Origin: Hygrocybe punicea
Taxonomy: Eukaryota; Basidiomycota; Agaricomycetes; Agaricales; Hygrophoraceae
Direction of reading: 5' to 3'
DNA length: 64,000 bases
NCBI GenBank assembly: GCA_963556145.1
Contig: OY744473.1
Location: 4,836,001 to 4,900,000, forward strand
Below the pieces are notes generated by a model. That model did no database searches, was not told the origin of the DNA, and was given only the letters and a program-made list of their open reading frames with translations. Position 1 is the first letter of the stretch. Every line of letters begins with the position of its first letter. Positions 32,479 to 44,881 of the stretch are shown piece by piece. The position numbers and the translations under genes were made by a program.

Positions 32479-32640
32479 CCGGTTCCAGAGGTAACCCAGT
32501 ATGCTGTCTTTGTGGTAAAAAAGAGTTCACTGATGGTAGGCAAGAACCAAGAGTCTACCATGTTGTGAAATTTTGATGATGTATACTGTAAAATGGTTAG
32601 TACACTAGAACCCATGCCGTATTTCAAAACAGGTGGTGAA
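32479..32640. repeat. Dispersed repeat, copy A (right half)
   Basis: Continues copy A across the LTR insertion. It shares ggtttcagaggt-like, gtaaaaaagagt, aagagtctac and gttgtgaaa words with 37620-37740. Confidence 0.55.
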
Positions 32641-33071
32641 ATAATGATTATGCCGGCAGATGATGATGATGACTGGCTTCATTTGAACTAGATTTTTGGA
32701 TCTAGCCATCAGATTTAAAGACCAAAATTCTGAGATTTCATCTGTGACGGCCGGTGCATGGTAGTATGTTCGTTAACAATGTCTATTTTATTGGTCAAAG
32801 ATAAACTAGAAACTGAGGGTCCACATTATGGAATCGGAGGCGGTGAAAATTTTCCAGGAGCTGAAGACATGTTTTCGGAACAAACATAATTTGATGCCGC
32901 TCCTACCCATTGATTTATGGAGGATTACAAGAATATATTGTTTGATAATTGTTTACTTTTCCATGAGTAGACTTCAACTGAGCACGTGAGACCGAAATTT
33001 TCTTAAGAGCGTGCCAGTCAAAAGCATAACCTAACACCATTACTTAACCAGCCTACTCTACAAGAACAAGA
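32641..33071. other. Intergenic upstream of an F-box-like gene
   Basis: No gene. A CACGTG word at 32983-32988 lies about 85 bp before the next start codon and could be a bHLH-type (E-box) site. Confidence 0.3.
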
Positions 33072-34022
33072 ATGGACCCTATCAGTAAAGCACTCACTAC
33101 TCCTGAATTCAGGGTTCATTTACTAACAGACATTCCCCCCAGACCACGGAACGCTTCCGTACGATATCATTTACTTCATCATTCAAATGCTATGGATGGA
33201 GGGTACGATGGATTTGTTGGACTTCCTGGTGCTTCAGGAGGTCTCGGAAACATTCAAGGAAATCACCTGTCGCTTCATCTTCAACTTTGTTGTCATTGGA
33301 CTACAACATTTGGAGCTGATTTTATTCCAGCTTCTTCTCCAGAACCCAAATAGTTGGGGTTCTGTGAAGAAACTGAGAATAACCCTGCCAATGGATAAGA
33401 CCAATGTCTTACTCTGGTGCTATTCCATGGGAATGGCTTTAAATCAAGCTCGAGACATTTTCAAAACGGTCAAGAACGACGTGATAACCTATGAAGATCA
33501 CTTTTGCAACAAGGTGATAAATGCAAGAAACATCATGAATCTATTGTCAAACCACTTCCCCAACATCCGGTCTCTGGAAATATGCCATATGGAAAGTTTT
33601 ACCAAAGAACAGCTTCGGCTAATGGAGGAATACGATGCAGGCAGTTTGGGTTTGGGGGAGGAGTTGGAAGATGGAAGTGTGCTGGTTACTGTGCAGGATG
33701 GTTGGGGAACTCACCCTGTGAGTTATTTACACCATACTCTCTTATCCTTGAATAACCAACATTCAAAATTCAGTCCACAATTCCAGGACCCACTTACGTG
33801 GAGCGGGCAATACTCAATCTTTCGGCAATGAAGCAGTTGATGGAACTTCATGTTTCATCATCAACCGGTTGGGGTGGTTCGCTGAGGAACGAGGAAATAT
33901 TCGTATCTCATGTAGATACTTTACTTCCAAAAGTCCAAGAGCTGTCAGTTGGAGTGAAAAGATGGACTAGGGTTTCCGGTGGTATGGTACATGTTCCGGA
34001 TCCAGAAATTGACGATCTATGA
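33072..34022 (+). CDS. F-box-like / leucine-rich hypothetical protein
   Basis: The first exon probably starts MDPISKALTTPEF at 33072. The main frame contains an F-box-like segment LPYDIIYFIIQML…LLDFLVLQEVSETFKEI, then leucine-rich HLELILFQLLLQNPNSWGSVKKLRI. An intron at 33718-33773 (56 bp) joins GTHP to STIPGPTYVERAILNLSAMKQLMELHVSS. The protein ends VPDPEIDDL at 34022. The first junction, between about 33110 and 33150, is unresolved. The length (about 290 residues) is short for mushroom F-box/LRR proteins. It is probably an SCF adaptor; target unknown. Confidence 0.55.
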
Positions 34023-36440
34023 ATGTAGTCTACTTTTAATCTCAGGTGGATAGTGAGAATCGGGCTGAAGTCACTCTAACACATATAACCTATATTATTT
34101 CTGTGACCATGAGGTTCTGTTTGGTATGGGAGAACAATAACTGTCCATTATCATAATCAGGTTTCAACACCAATAAAGGTGCTTGATCCAAATACTCACC
34201 ACTGGTTCAGCAGTTGTCCATACGTGACCATAAAGCATTGAGGTCCCATATAATTTTGACATGAGTAGCAACAAGTAGAGGATTAGATATTAATAAGTAT
34301 CCGGAACCAGAACGGCAACTTGGGTTCCGATTACTTTGGTAACTCATCGGAATTGGATCCAGATCTGGTCATGATTACTATTGGTGAGTCACAGATGTCC
34401 TCAACTTTGAGGGTCAACTCAATGTTCTTCTTGACTGAGTTCAATATGTTTCAAGGCATTCTGTTGCTCATGCATAGGAAGGATACCCCTGATGTAGACA
34501 AGGCTATGGGCCTCTAAAAAGAAAATCAAGAGATCTTCAACTTGGATAGTTTGAAATCACTTCATTACTACCCAGATATCGGATTCCATCTACTGCTGCT
34601 ACTTAAAACAGACAATTATCAGATCACCAATATGCTGATCACCCACTCTGGATCTCGATTGACAAGGGGTCTTTCGGATTCATTCCTTTTCTTGCATCCC
34701 CTTTGATTGTACTATGCAATGTGAAGAAGCATACTATAGCACTCAATGTTCCTGTATATATGGCAATATCATCTGGTTTGAGCAGTGAGGAAATTTGGAC
34801 AATTGGACAGTTGATGTCAACTCTGAACTGGTGTTAATCGGAACGAGTTCCTTTGGGTGCCGATGCTCCATTCAAGCACACAGGCTTTTTTTATTTATTT
34901 TTATTTTTATTTTTTCAGATTTTATGTCCATTTGGGCGGAACCTATGTAGGACCTACATGTGGGCGAGTAGGAATAATTATCTAAATAAGGGACCTTCCC
35001 TTTCTGCGTCTCCGACTAGCAAGTGCAATTCCGACGAGTGACCCCCCCAGAAACCCAATGCACACAGGCTTGATTAGAGTGTTGGACTCTCCATCAAAAG
35101 TTGTTCCATTACATGGTGGTTAACAGAGAAGATCAATGTGAAGTATCTAACTAAATATAAATATAGATTGACTTCTTATTTGAGCATGAGGGATGAGAAC
35201 ATTGGCATTATATTGGAACCGGTTCCTTTGTTGGGTGCCGATGCTCGATCCAAGCACACATGCTCAATTTGAGTGTTAGAGTTAGTTGGGTCTCATTCAC
35301 TGATCCCGCAATGACTGTTTCCACTCAACTGGAAATTCATGATATAACTTGGCGTGCTCATGATGTACATATACAATGGCGATGTGTGGTAATTTCCCAA
35401 ATACTGGACGAAAACTCTCTTTGCAATTAATGCTGTGTATACACCAAATCAGGTTTCTTCTTCTGGATAAAATACAATGCTTGTACTGCAGACACTCAGC
35501 CTTGGACATTCAGTAGGATCAGTGCTCACCTCCGGTACCTTCCCATCCATCCCCCAACCGGTTTTGGGTGTTCTGACTGCATCAGTCCTGCCCGTTTAAT
35601 ATTGTATATTAGGCTGGAATCACATCTTGTATCGGAACAACTTCCGATGGTTGGAATTCACAAGTCCAACATTTTGTCTTCATTTATTTCGTATCTAATT
35701 CTAGCTGAAGTTGGCTTGTAAGTGAATTCAGTCAGCATTAATCATGAAGCTTACTGAAGCTGGAGCCAGCACAGCACTCGAAAGATGACTGCAGAGAATT
35801 TTTTGTCTCTCTCATAGTTGTGTACATATCTGTCACAAATTTTAATTGGGCTATCGTTCTGCAAATTTATTCATGCAAAATGGTTCATGTACTTCAGCCT
35901 CAGTCAAATATATTGATCTCATACAGAGCAATGAAAAAACTAATTTTGACCAATAGTAATGAGATAGATAGACATGGTTGGAATCCTTCACAAAATGGTT
36001 CCATAACAGTATCGGAACCATAGAACCATAACCGGAGTCGTATCCAGAACCACATTGAAATGTTACTTGCTATTTGGCCTGCTGCTGGTTGAGGTTTGAA
36101 CCTTGCATCTGTGCCCTAACCACTCTCACGTCCCTAGCAACTGACATAATCTCACTGTGCATGAAAATGCTAATAGCAGTGTCAAGGTAGCCTCACCTCA
36201 AATATTATGGCGACTATGAGGTGTCTGATGAATAAGCATATATCTAAGCTTACCAGGAGTGTGTTATTAAAGATTCAGACGTCAAAGATCATGATGGGCA
36301 CAGATAACAAGGTCAGATTGTACACAAGATATTGGTATTTTGTTGGCATGCAAGTATATGCATTCCTGCCGCCCTGCCACCCATACTGCCCAATTCTATT
36401 CCACACCCTCATTCCCCATTCCCCAGGGAATACCGTTGGG
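34023..36440. other. Long non-coding stretch
   Basis: No gene is supported. The words 'ggttcc…gggtgccgatgctc…aagcacacaggct' recur near 34840-34890 and 35215-35265, suggesting a dispersed or duplicated repeat. Confidence 0.4.
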
Positions 36441-37365
36441 TGCACTATGCGTCAAGGGTCAAGTGGTGAATCAATCCAGTGGGGTGTGTACACGTACCTG
36501 GGCAGCAAGATGTGGTCGACTTCTGCACGGGTGACTGAAGATAGCAGGGCATGGAACTCATCTGATAGAGGGTCCTGCGCCTTGTCATTATCATCGCTGT
36601 CAGGTTCGGGGCAGAGGATTGGAGATGGACCTTGCCTATGGAGGAGACAAATGCTATGATCTCTATCACAAACGCAGTCTTGAGACATTTCTCTGCAATG
36701 GCACCTGCGACGATGTGGCCTGGGAGGGGAGGTTAATAACAACACACATTGGGGACAAGGGCACACCGATTGTCTCACGGGCACTACTGTGGCCGCCCCT
36801 GCTGCTAGCCTTGATGCCATACTTTGCCAGGTACGTGTAGTCTGCATGTGATGGATGGGGAAAGAGGTCTGTCTCGGAGTAGTTGTATAGACGCTGGTCC
36901 TCATTTTTTATGAGGAGGGCCATGAGTGTGCCCAGGGTAACACCATGTTCAATTCCAGACTGCAAGTGCATGGTGTGTGGTGGTGCAGGATCCAAGAGAC
37001 AGGCACCAGAAAAGATAGAAAGGATAGAAGGAGAGCCAAGGCAAAAGAGAAAGAGGACCGAAGGAATCGGAGGAAACATGCACGGCAGCCAACCTCCCTG
37101 AGTCGGAATGCAGGGGGCAGACGGTTTCAGGGCTCTGGGTGTTGGGCTCCAAGTTGCTCTTGGTGGCCTTGCAACATGTCAACACTTGTTGACAGAGTAG
37201 CCACAGATGTGGAACTTGAAGTCGAAGAGGGTGCCATGCTTAGCTGCTGGGACATCCTTAAGCTTAAGCTTTTGTAAACTTTTCCTAGTTTGCTTTGTAG
37301 TAAGTGGTGAATGACATTGTTTTGTGTAGACCAGTGGGTTGGTTTAAATAATGCTGGTACAGTAC
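36441..37365 (-). pseudogene. Possible decayed gene, unidentified
   Basis: Minus-strand open segments of 60-150 codons lie in three frames: MSTVPALFKPTHWSTQ near 37369, a cysteine/proline-rich stretch [15 protein letters not shown] near 36770, and SDEFHALLSSVTRAEVDHILLP near 36530. They could be exons of one gene, but no consistent splice chain or known domain was found. Former coding sequence is a weak inference. Confidence 0.25.
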
Positions 37366-37740
37366 TCACAATTACTCAGACCAAGAAAAAGCTGGCAGCA
37401 GTTAATACCGTGAAGCTGGCTTTGTTAATGAATTTCAGTAATACAAGTTTCACTGAATTACATGCAGCATAAGAGAGGGCGGATATGGATGGGAACATAC
37501 ATACATTGCAGGGTAAAGGTCTAGTGGTCGTCACCAGGAAATTATAAAAGTGAAAAAAAAAAAAAAAAAAAAAGAAAACTAACTTGGAAAGGTGTCGATA
37601 TGGCTAAATGGAACCGGAACTGGTTTCAGAGGTGCAGTTGGCAGTAAAAAAGAGTGCAATGAAAGAACTAAGAGTCTACGTTGTGAAAATTTGATGGTGT
37701 GTACTGTAAATGGTAAGTAGACTATATTACAAAACAAGCT
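37366..37740. repeat. Dispersed repeat, copy B (empty site for the LTR element)
   Basis: Matches 29458-29678 plus 32479-32640 without the LTR element. It reads ggaaccggaactggtttcagagg where copy A has the element. It contains a 21 bp A-run at about 37554-37574. Confidence 0.6.
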
Positions 37741-40610
37741 GTGTGAGATGAAATGTTAAGAAAGAGTGAAACAAGGAAAGGTTGTGTGTCTGATGCAGCC
37801 CCAAGACAGAATTGCCAAGAATGGCAAGTGTTGGTCATGCAACCCTAGACTGGGGTCAACCCTAACCCTGCAGCTGGGCTTGGCCGCCACCGCAACTTCT
37901 TGGCCACATTTCTCCACAACCGCTCCGCCGATTTCGACCAATGGGGCACCATTGGAAAGCTGTCGACCGGGAGATTCTTTTGGGGCCTTAAATCCGACAA
38001 AGTTTTGGTGCTCAAAATTTCAACTCTGCACTCACTATCCCTATAAAGATTATTACTATTTGTCTTTAGTATGGCGAAGATCATTCTCATTCGATCTTCA
38101 GGTAACATTTGGTTGCAGTGGTTCATTGTCCATAATGGGTTAGAAACTATTGTTGACACTGCAAAGATCATTCGCGTACGATCTTCGTGGCGATGTCAGA
38201 TGATTAGTTGATGTTGCTGATGTGTGGTTGATGGTGACTTGATATGGTACTTTCCTACATATTAAATGATGTTCGGACCACAGGTTCTTGTTACATTTTT
38301 CAACTCCGCAACTCCAATTCCGACTCTGCTACCCACGATGACGATTCCACTTTACCTTCCTTTTTCATTTCCTTTTACCTTTTGTCTTCTTTTGGACATC
38401 ATTGTTTATTCTTGTCCTTGTTCTCTTTTTATCCTTTCTTCTTCTAGAACAATCCAGACCGACCATGGACACATCCCCACGTTACCTTGCTGTAACCGAA
38501 TAGTCGCCTTGCCAAAGGACGTCACTTTCATTGTCTTCGCTGTATAACATACTGTCTTCCCAAACCAACGCACAATGGCTATCCTCACCAAACAGTTCAT
38601 AACTGTAATGATCATTGGTGCCATAGCGATCACCTTCCTGATCGGTTTCTACATCGTCATGATTTGCCTCTGAAAAAGGCAACCTTCCTTCATTGATGAA
38701 ACCGACATCCGCCTCAACAGTATACCGACACGTAATTGACAATTGCCATTCCCGGATATTTGGTTTCCATATTCATACCCTGTGCCTACCATTATCCTCC
38801 CTGACGATCCGACGACATTCCTCACCTGCATGCGAACTCTGAACAATCCCTGATCACGAGACATTTCACTGTTCTCTCTAATCCGACCATTGCCGGAGCA
38901 TACTCTTTTGGACTTCGACCACAGACCATACGACTTCCCAAACAGTGAACCAACCCCTATCGCATATTGTTCGCACGACATCGCTTCATTGCAGTACCCG
39001 ATGACTTGTTCCCACAGCTTGTCACCTGTGCCCATGACTCAAAACCTGGACCCACGTTCATTTATCCTTTTCCATCTATAATCTTGATACCTCCCACACT
39101 CATTTACAATGATACCCTTTCTTGGACGAATACCGACATCAGGTGGACCACGTTGTTCTACACACAGGACAAGACATCACCCCTCGATACGTCATTGACA
39201 CAGACATCGTCATCCGGTACAGCTTATGCTGTTCACATGTCTGACCTCGACTAGCCCACTGTCTTAGTTGGTTTTTCCTCCATACATTCCTTTATTTTCT
39301 TTCATACCACCAACCTTGTCACTATATCCACACGACCTCAAGACACTCCCTTCACCAATCCCACACTGGACGATACCCCTCTTCGACCCGACCGTGCACC
39401 GCACTTGCCAGACTGTGCATTTGCCCATTACAGCAAGTGTAGACCCCGAATAGGCAATTCTGCACATCACATGATCCGATGACAAATCATCCGAGTCATC
39501 CGGACCCCCTCTATTCCTCAATGACACCCGGGCCTCCAGTTGGATCGTGAGAACATCGACATGAGGACGCCTCATGTCCGCCTCATGGTGAACACATCGT
39601 GTAGTTGGACATGTTGTAGCTTCATGGTTGGATTCCCATTTACCTCCTCTCAAGTCCATTCACTATATCTACTGTCCTTGTTGTTGGTTCGGACTTTTTC
39701 TTCTTTTCCTTTCCTTACGTTTAGTCTGGTTCTTGGGGCAGACTCATCTTGTTTTGGGTAACCCCCACGGCTCGCAATGACTTTAGACCTTGACCCCCCC
39801 CCCTCTTAGCAGTGTTGTCTTAGCTGTAAGCAACAATGAAAACTGCTGTCCTCTCCTCTGGAAACCGATCCCCTGTCAAGTTGATTGTTGCCGGAGCCCA
39901 CTGCAGAAGCGATCCGTAACAGTTTTAAATCTGTTATAAGATCGATGTATTTGTTTCATTAGTCTATGCTTTCAACGGTTACATCATGGTTAGTAACGTG
40001 TTGTGAAAATGATTTCTGTTGGGTTACTTCGGTAGATGTTGGTGTTTGCATTAATTGCGGGGTATGCTTACCTACTTACTTATGTGCTGGCTTTGCAGAT
40101 ATCACTAGATATTAATGTTATTCTAGCATTGTTTCAAATATGTCATTAATCCTGTTGTTTTACACTACTGGTTGTCATGTATGAATACCATCTTTGAAAT
40201 ATAGGGCTTTGATGTGCATTTTCTCAGTGTGCATCCACTTTTCACGTCGCATTTTCTGAATTTGCTAGGTATTTCTAGCTCTAGAGTGGACAGAGTCAGC
40301 AACTTACTACTATCAATGCTGGGTTCACGACTGATGGCAGTGGCAGAGTCATTGGAACTAGCGAGGAGAGTTGATTGGAAAGGGAAGAGAATGGTGAAGT
40401 CAAAAAGGTACAAGTGGAGGTGGGTGGAGAAGAGTTATCACAGGAAGTATCAGAAGCAGTGTTGTCTCGAGTATTTACTGGACCATGCTGATATGGACAG
40501 CTCGATTTAGCAATTTGCTTTATTTCTATACAAGTGTATTGTAATCTCAAATTTGCCGAGTGCCAGTGCAAATGTTGATTTGAATATAATATCATGATAG
40601 CCTTAACTAA
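37741..40610. other. Low-information region, no gene supported
   Basis: Plus-strand frames rich in Pro, Thr, Ser and Asp occur between 38250 and 39760 but are broken repeatedly. A 32-residue hydrophobic frame starts MAILTKQFITVMIIGAIAITF at 38574. A paired word gatcattc…gatcttc occurs at about 38077 and 38165. An 82-99 codon frame at 40214-40510 is basic at its end and has no motif. None can be called a gene. Confidence 0.3.
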
Positions 40611-40930
40611 TCATGAATATAGATGTTGCTGTAAAATCTATCAAAATGCTATGGTATTATAACCACTGGCCCACACTACCTGTGACACCTTACGCTGTTG
40701 AGACTAGATCATGCATGTGCCATTACTTGTCATGACTGTAGATGTTGCTCTGAAATCTGTCAAAATGCTAATACAAGATATTATATTATAACTGCTGGCC
40801 CACACACTACCTGTGACACCTTATGCTGCTGAGACTAGGTCATGCATGCACCATTACCTGTCATTAATATATGTCTTGCTGCAAATCTGTCAAAATGCTA
40901 ATACAAGATATTACATTATAACTTATGGCC
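40611..40930. repeat. Tandem repeat, about 128 bp unit, 2.5 copies
   Basis: The block 'gatgttgct…aaatctgtcaaaatgctaat…attataac..ctggcccacac…tgacacctta…gagactag.tcatgcatg' occurs three times (starting about 40621, 40740 and 40868), the last copy partial. Confidence 0.75.
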
Positions 40931-41276
40931 TAATTGTGTATTTCTGATAATTTTGGGTCATGCCTGAGCGGCACTGTCGTCATTGTTTTACTGATGACAA
41001 ACTCTGCCAACTGCTACCAGCTTCCAAATGATTTCATGATGGTACACTGTATTGGAGCAGCCATAAGCATAACATATCTTCATCCCGCAGGCTGGTGTTT
41101 GCTTGATATCAACGTGATTATAATGCATGGAAGAGAGCGGCAGTCCCTGAGAAGCTTGAAAATGTTACACCTAATTGTCCCAGGTACATTCTTCATATCT
41201 TCATAGGTGGTGCTGGTCTTTCAGTTTGCTATGGCTTCACAGACACACTCCATGTATTATCTAGTGTCATGTCTTA

Positions 41277-41505
41277 CACAGTGTGCAAAATAAGATTTGA
41301 GCTTTGTACAAATACATTGCTAATACATTACAAATTTGAATTTGGGAATCTTCAAATCCTTTAACCATATGGAGTAATGCCGGTACTCCATATGGTAATC
41401 TCAGTACCCCATAAGGTTAAAGAATTTGTAGACTCTCAAATTCAAAATTTGTAATGTATTAGTAATGTATTTGTATCATGCTAAAATCTTATTTTGTGCA
41501 CTGTG
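41277..41505. mobile_element. Fold-back MITE with TTA target duplication (Tourist-like)
   Basis: A 229 bp segment is inverted-repeat over nearly its whole length. Ends are CACAGTGTGCAAAATAAGAT and its near complement, with the internal stem continuing through aatacattacaaattt. TTA flanks both ends (41274-41276 and 41506-41508). Fold-back structure with TTA duplication is typical of PIF/Harbinger-derived MITEs. Its ends differ from the Harbinger element next to it, so that element is not its obvious parent. Confidence 0.8.
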
Positions 41506-41637
41506 TTATTAGAAATATGAGTGTGAAGGAGGCCAAATCAAGTCAGCCTGAGATTGCAAGCAGCTAATATGAAAGCACACACATCAAGAAAGCAAGGGAG
41601 ATAGAGGGACATTTTTCCTGAATGCAGTGTTTACTAA

Positions 41638-41722
41638 GGGCCTGTTCAGTAACTCGGTAACCAAACACTCCTCATTGTTTCCGAGACATGCCGGACATGC
41701 CGGACATTGCTGACAAACTCCG
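41638..41722 (+). repeat. Left terminal inverted repeat of the Harbinger element
   Basis: Matches the complement of about 44581-44674 apart from the 9 bp repeat-number difference. It contains the transposase start codon. Confidence 0.9.
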
Positions 41723-43113
41723 TTTCCTTCCTGAGCTGCGTGCATACTATCCGTTATCATTTCATCGTTGCCTCAGCGCAATGGCTGACTCTGATTCCGA
41801 TTCTGATTCTGACGTCTTTGGCGTTGGTATTGACGATCTGGCCATTGTTGGTCTTTTTGGCTTTCTTTGTCGTACTGCTGTGGCCTGGGCTGAGACTTAC
41901 TACGACAAAATTCCTCATCACAATTCTGCATTCTCTGGAGTTGCGTGGGTCAATGAACTCATGACGGGGCACCCTGATCGCATCAAAATCGCTCTTGGAG
42001 TACATCTCCGGGTGTTCCAAGCCCTTCTTAAAACACTACGCAAGATGGGCTATAAGGATACGAAACACGTCACCCTACCCGAGCAGCTTGCGATCTTCCT
42101 TCATGCATGCGTCACCGGTAACACAATTCGACAACTTAGTGAGCGGTTCCAACATGCCAATGGTACCATATCCAAGTCAGTTCCCCCATCCCCATTAATT
42201 TCAAGTTTAATGACCACCTTACCACAGCTGCTTCCGCAGGATGCTTCTCGCCTTTTCATCCTCACCGTTCTATACGAAATATGTCACTCTTCCAAAGCGC
42301 GGTGATCCCACTGCCCCTGAAATATCCAGCAATCCAAAATTTTTCCCGTACTTCACTGACGTGTTGGGTGCCGTTGATGGCACTCACATCAATTGCGTCC
42401 CACCCAAAGCTGATCGAGCTGCATCCCGTAATTGCAAAGGGTTCTTGTCCCAGAACTGCCTGATGGCATGTTCGTTCGACATGCGATTTGTTTATGTTCT
42501 CAGTGGATGGGATGGGTCAGTAGCTGATGCCGCAATCTACAATGACACTCGCCGCCACGACTTCCGAATCCCCCCCAGCAAGTACTACCTCGCTGATGCA
42601 GGTTTCACACTTACACAACAACTCTTGATTCCCTATCGCGGCCAACGTTATCATCTTGACGAATGGCGACGTGGAGATCGAGCACCGATGAATAAAGAAG
42701 AATTATTTAATCTTCGTCATTCGTCTGCTCGAAATGTGGTGGAACGAATATTCGGTGTCCTAAAACGTCGTTTCCGGCTCCTCCTCCTACCCCCCGAATA
42801 TAGCCTGAAGGTGCAAGCTCGCATTCCACCAGCCCTCTGCGCCCTCCATAATTTCATCCGCCGATACGACCCCACTGATGCAGAGGACTATAATGATGAC
42901 CAGGACATACTCCCTCCCCACGTCGATCCAGATGTCTTTGGAATGCTTTCGGATGGATTGCCGAGCCGTGCATCTCGCGAAGCGGCATCTGACATGCGAG
43001 ATGTTATGGCAGAAAAGATGTGGTTGGATTACAACCAATTCCTTCAAGAAAGGGAGGCCCGTGAGCAGGAGGCGAGGGAAGCCCGGGAAAGGCTGATGAT
43101 GGTGTCTCTGTAA
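41688..43113 (+). CDS. Harbinger (DDE_4-type) transposase
   Basis: Two exons, 41688-42175 and 42240-43113 (64 bp intron), give 453 residues in frame. The first 70 residues include an acidic (SD)n run and a hydrophobic segment. An HTH-like region (LPEQLAIFLHACVTGNTIRQLSERF) precedes the catalytic domain. The DDE residues are Asp in LGAVDGTHINCVPP, Asp in KYYLADAGFTL and Glu in ARNVVERIFGVLKRRF; GWDGSVADAAIYND lies between. All are intact. HARBI1-like nucleases usually need a Myb-like partner for nuclear import and end binding, which this element encodes. The start is inside the terminal repeat; MADSDSD at 41781 is an alternative. Confidence 0.9.
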
Positions 43114-43279
43114 TTTTTTTTGGCCATGTACTCCGAATCTTTTTTGCCATGTATTTTGCTCAGAACAATACTATGAGACCGCTCTTTCTTTTGGACCGTC
43201 GATATCATTTGTGAGGTATAGAAAAATACAAAGGTACAGAAAAATACTGAGGCTGGCAAGTAAAAAAGTAAAAAAAGAA

Positions 43280-44596
43280 TTATTGGGGGAGGGGGGGTGG
43301 AGTGGCAAAGTCAGGAATCATGCGGCCAACCTTCTCAAGCTCTCTCTTAATCCAGAGCCGGCGCAGGCTGTCTCTGCGGATACCAAGGTAGGTTTGCGCC
43401 CGTACGGGACTCTCTGCGAACAAGTCGAACATGGCAATCATCGTGTCGTCATCAAGATATTTATCCTTTTCCTGCAATAAGTCTTGGGCTGCCTGCCTAA
43501 CTTGAGCATCGGAAGGGTTGGGTGGGGGCGGACGGGGCAGGATCTCTGCCCGACGGATTTTGTGCTCGGACATAGTGCGTAGAGTGGTGTTGAATGTCGA
43601 CATTTCCTCCCTGATGCCGTTTAAGGCGACAGGACCAGTTATACGAGCACGCTTGGAGGCGCTTCCCTTGGTATCGATGAGAGAGGATATTGTTAGATCT
43701 GATACGGATGCGGATGTCGAAGTTGGTGTTTCTTTACGTTTCTTCCCCTTACCTGGTCGAGGGGGACTTGGGGGCAGGGAGGAAGGCGGAGGGGGATGGC
43801 TCTCATCGGGTGATGAATCACTATGTCCTTCATGATTTCCTTCTCCTGACGAAGAGGGGGAGCTGAGTACTGCACCCTGGGAAGTAGACTGCGAGGGCTG
43901 GTAAACGTTTTCCCCCTTCCCATGGGATGGCATCAATTGCTGCATATCGACATAGAGGTCCCAGCCCTTGTTGCGGAAGGGACGGGCTTTGGGATGTTTC
44001 TACATGACTGTCAATGGAATAGAGAGAAGAGGGCAGATAATAATACCTCGATATATTTATCCCAGACCGGCTGAGTGTTCTCATCGATGTTAAGCCCACG
44101 CGTATGGTCCCAGGGTAAGCCAGACAGTCTTGTGAGGGGCTCCACATCATGATAGATCTCCCTTAACTGAATTGAAACATCAGCATACTATTATTACAAG
44201 TCAGAAGTCACTCACCCTCCCCCATCTAGATTGGCAAGAAGCGGCCGACTTGGGAATCCCCTTTTCAGGGGGGGTTTTGGCCATTGCAGCAGCAGCAGCA
44301 TTCCAGGTTGCTGCCTTGAAATTTGCACCATCACCCGCCTCTGCCTTGTGCTGCAGGAGGAAATCGATAAGGAAACCAGTTTCTTTGTCACTCCACCGTG
44401 ACTGCAGGCGAGGTGTCTTGTCACCAGAGTTCTCTCCACCCGCCTTACCCTTAGCCTTGGCCTTTGACTTTGACTTTGACTTTGAGGCTGATGCCGTTGG
44501 AGATGGGGGAGATACAATGATATGAGGAGAAGGGGGGTCAGCCATAGGGGGCGGCTCCGCCATAGGAACAGAACAAGAGGCGGAGTTTGTCAGCAA
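43280..44596 (-). CDS. Harbinger ORF2: Myb/SANT-like DNA-binding accessory protein
   Basis: Three exons (44596-44216, 44166-44047, 43999-43280) join in frame to 406 residues. The N-terminus is Pro-rich, then has an SKSKSKAKAKGKAGG basic tract. A Myb/SANT-like trihelix spans RWSDKETGFLIDFLLQHKAEAG, FKAATWNAAAAAM and SCQSRWGRLREIYHDV. The second part has WDKYIEKHPKARPFRNKGWDLY, a Ser/Pro-rich linker with KKRK (nuclear signal), and a helical C-terminus (YLDDDTMIAMFDLFAESPVRAQTYLGI). In known PIF/Harbinger elements ORF2 binds terminal repeats and recruits the transposase. It converges on the transposase gene. Confidence 0.85.
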
Positions 44597-44881
44597 TGTC
44601 CGGCATGTCCGGCATGTCCGGCATGTCTCGGAAACAATGAGGAGTGTTTGGTTACCGAGTTACTGAACAGGCCCTAAGTTAGTAATAAGGTTCAAATATT
44701 TTATATCTCCTTTACTGTAAGTTTAATTCTGCCCACTGAAGTCCAGATCCTCCTCACGACCTTTCACCGGACTATATTTCTCCCTTACACTATTCAGCCC
44801 GCCTAAGGTCGTGTTCACATTTGTCGGTGCCTAACAATGCCAACCCAGTGAGGAAATTAACTGGATTCCTGTCTGCGGCAC

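Larger units (their letters stand above)
41638..44674 (+). mobile_element. PIF/Harbinger element, apparently autonomous
   Basis: The element is 3037 bp. Terminal inverted repeats of about 85-94 bp start GGGCCTGTTCAGTAACTCGG and are otherwise identical, except that the right copy has one more 9 bp unit (atgccggac). TAA flanks both sides (41635-41637 and 44675-44677), the 3 bp TWA duplication of this superfamily. It encodes both usual proteins, a DDE transposase (41688-43113, plus) and a Myb/SANT-like protein (43280-44596, minus), converging with a 166 bp gap. No disabling mutations were seen. Near-perfect ends suggest recent insertion. Confidence 0.92.

Noticed and set aside
38250..39760. Pro/Thr-rich plus-strand segments as a third pol-less LTR element
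   Set aside because: I searched the flanks for direct repeats and found none, and the frames are repeatedly broken.
41688..42305. Transposase frame ending at 42305 read as a truncated protein
   Set aside because: A 64 bp canonical intron (42176-42239) joins the first exon in frame to the catalytic exon.
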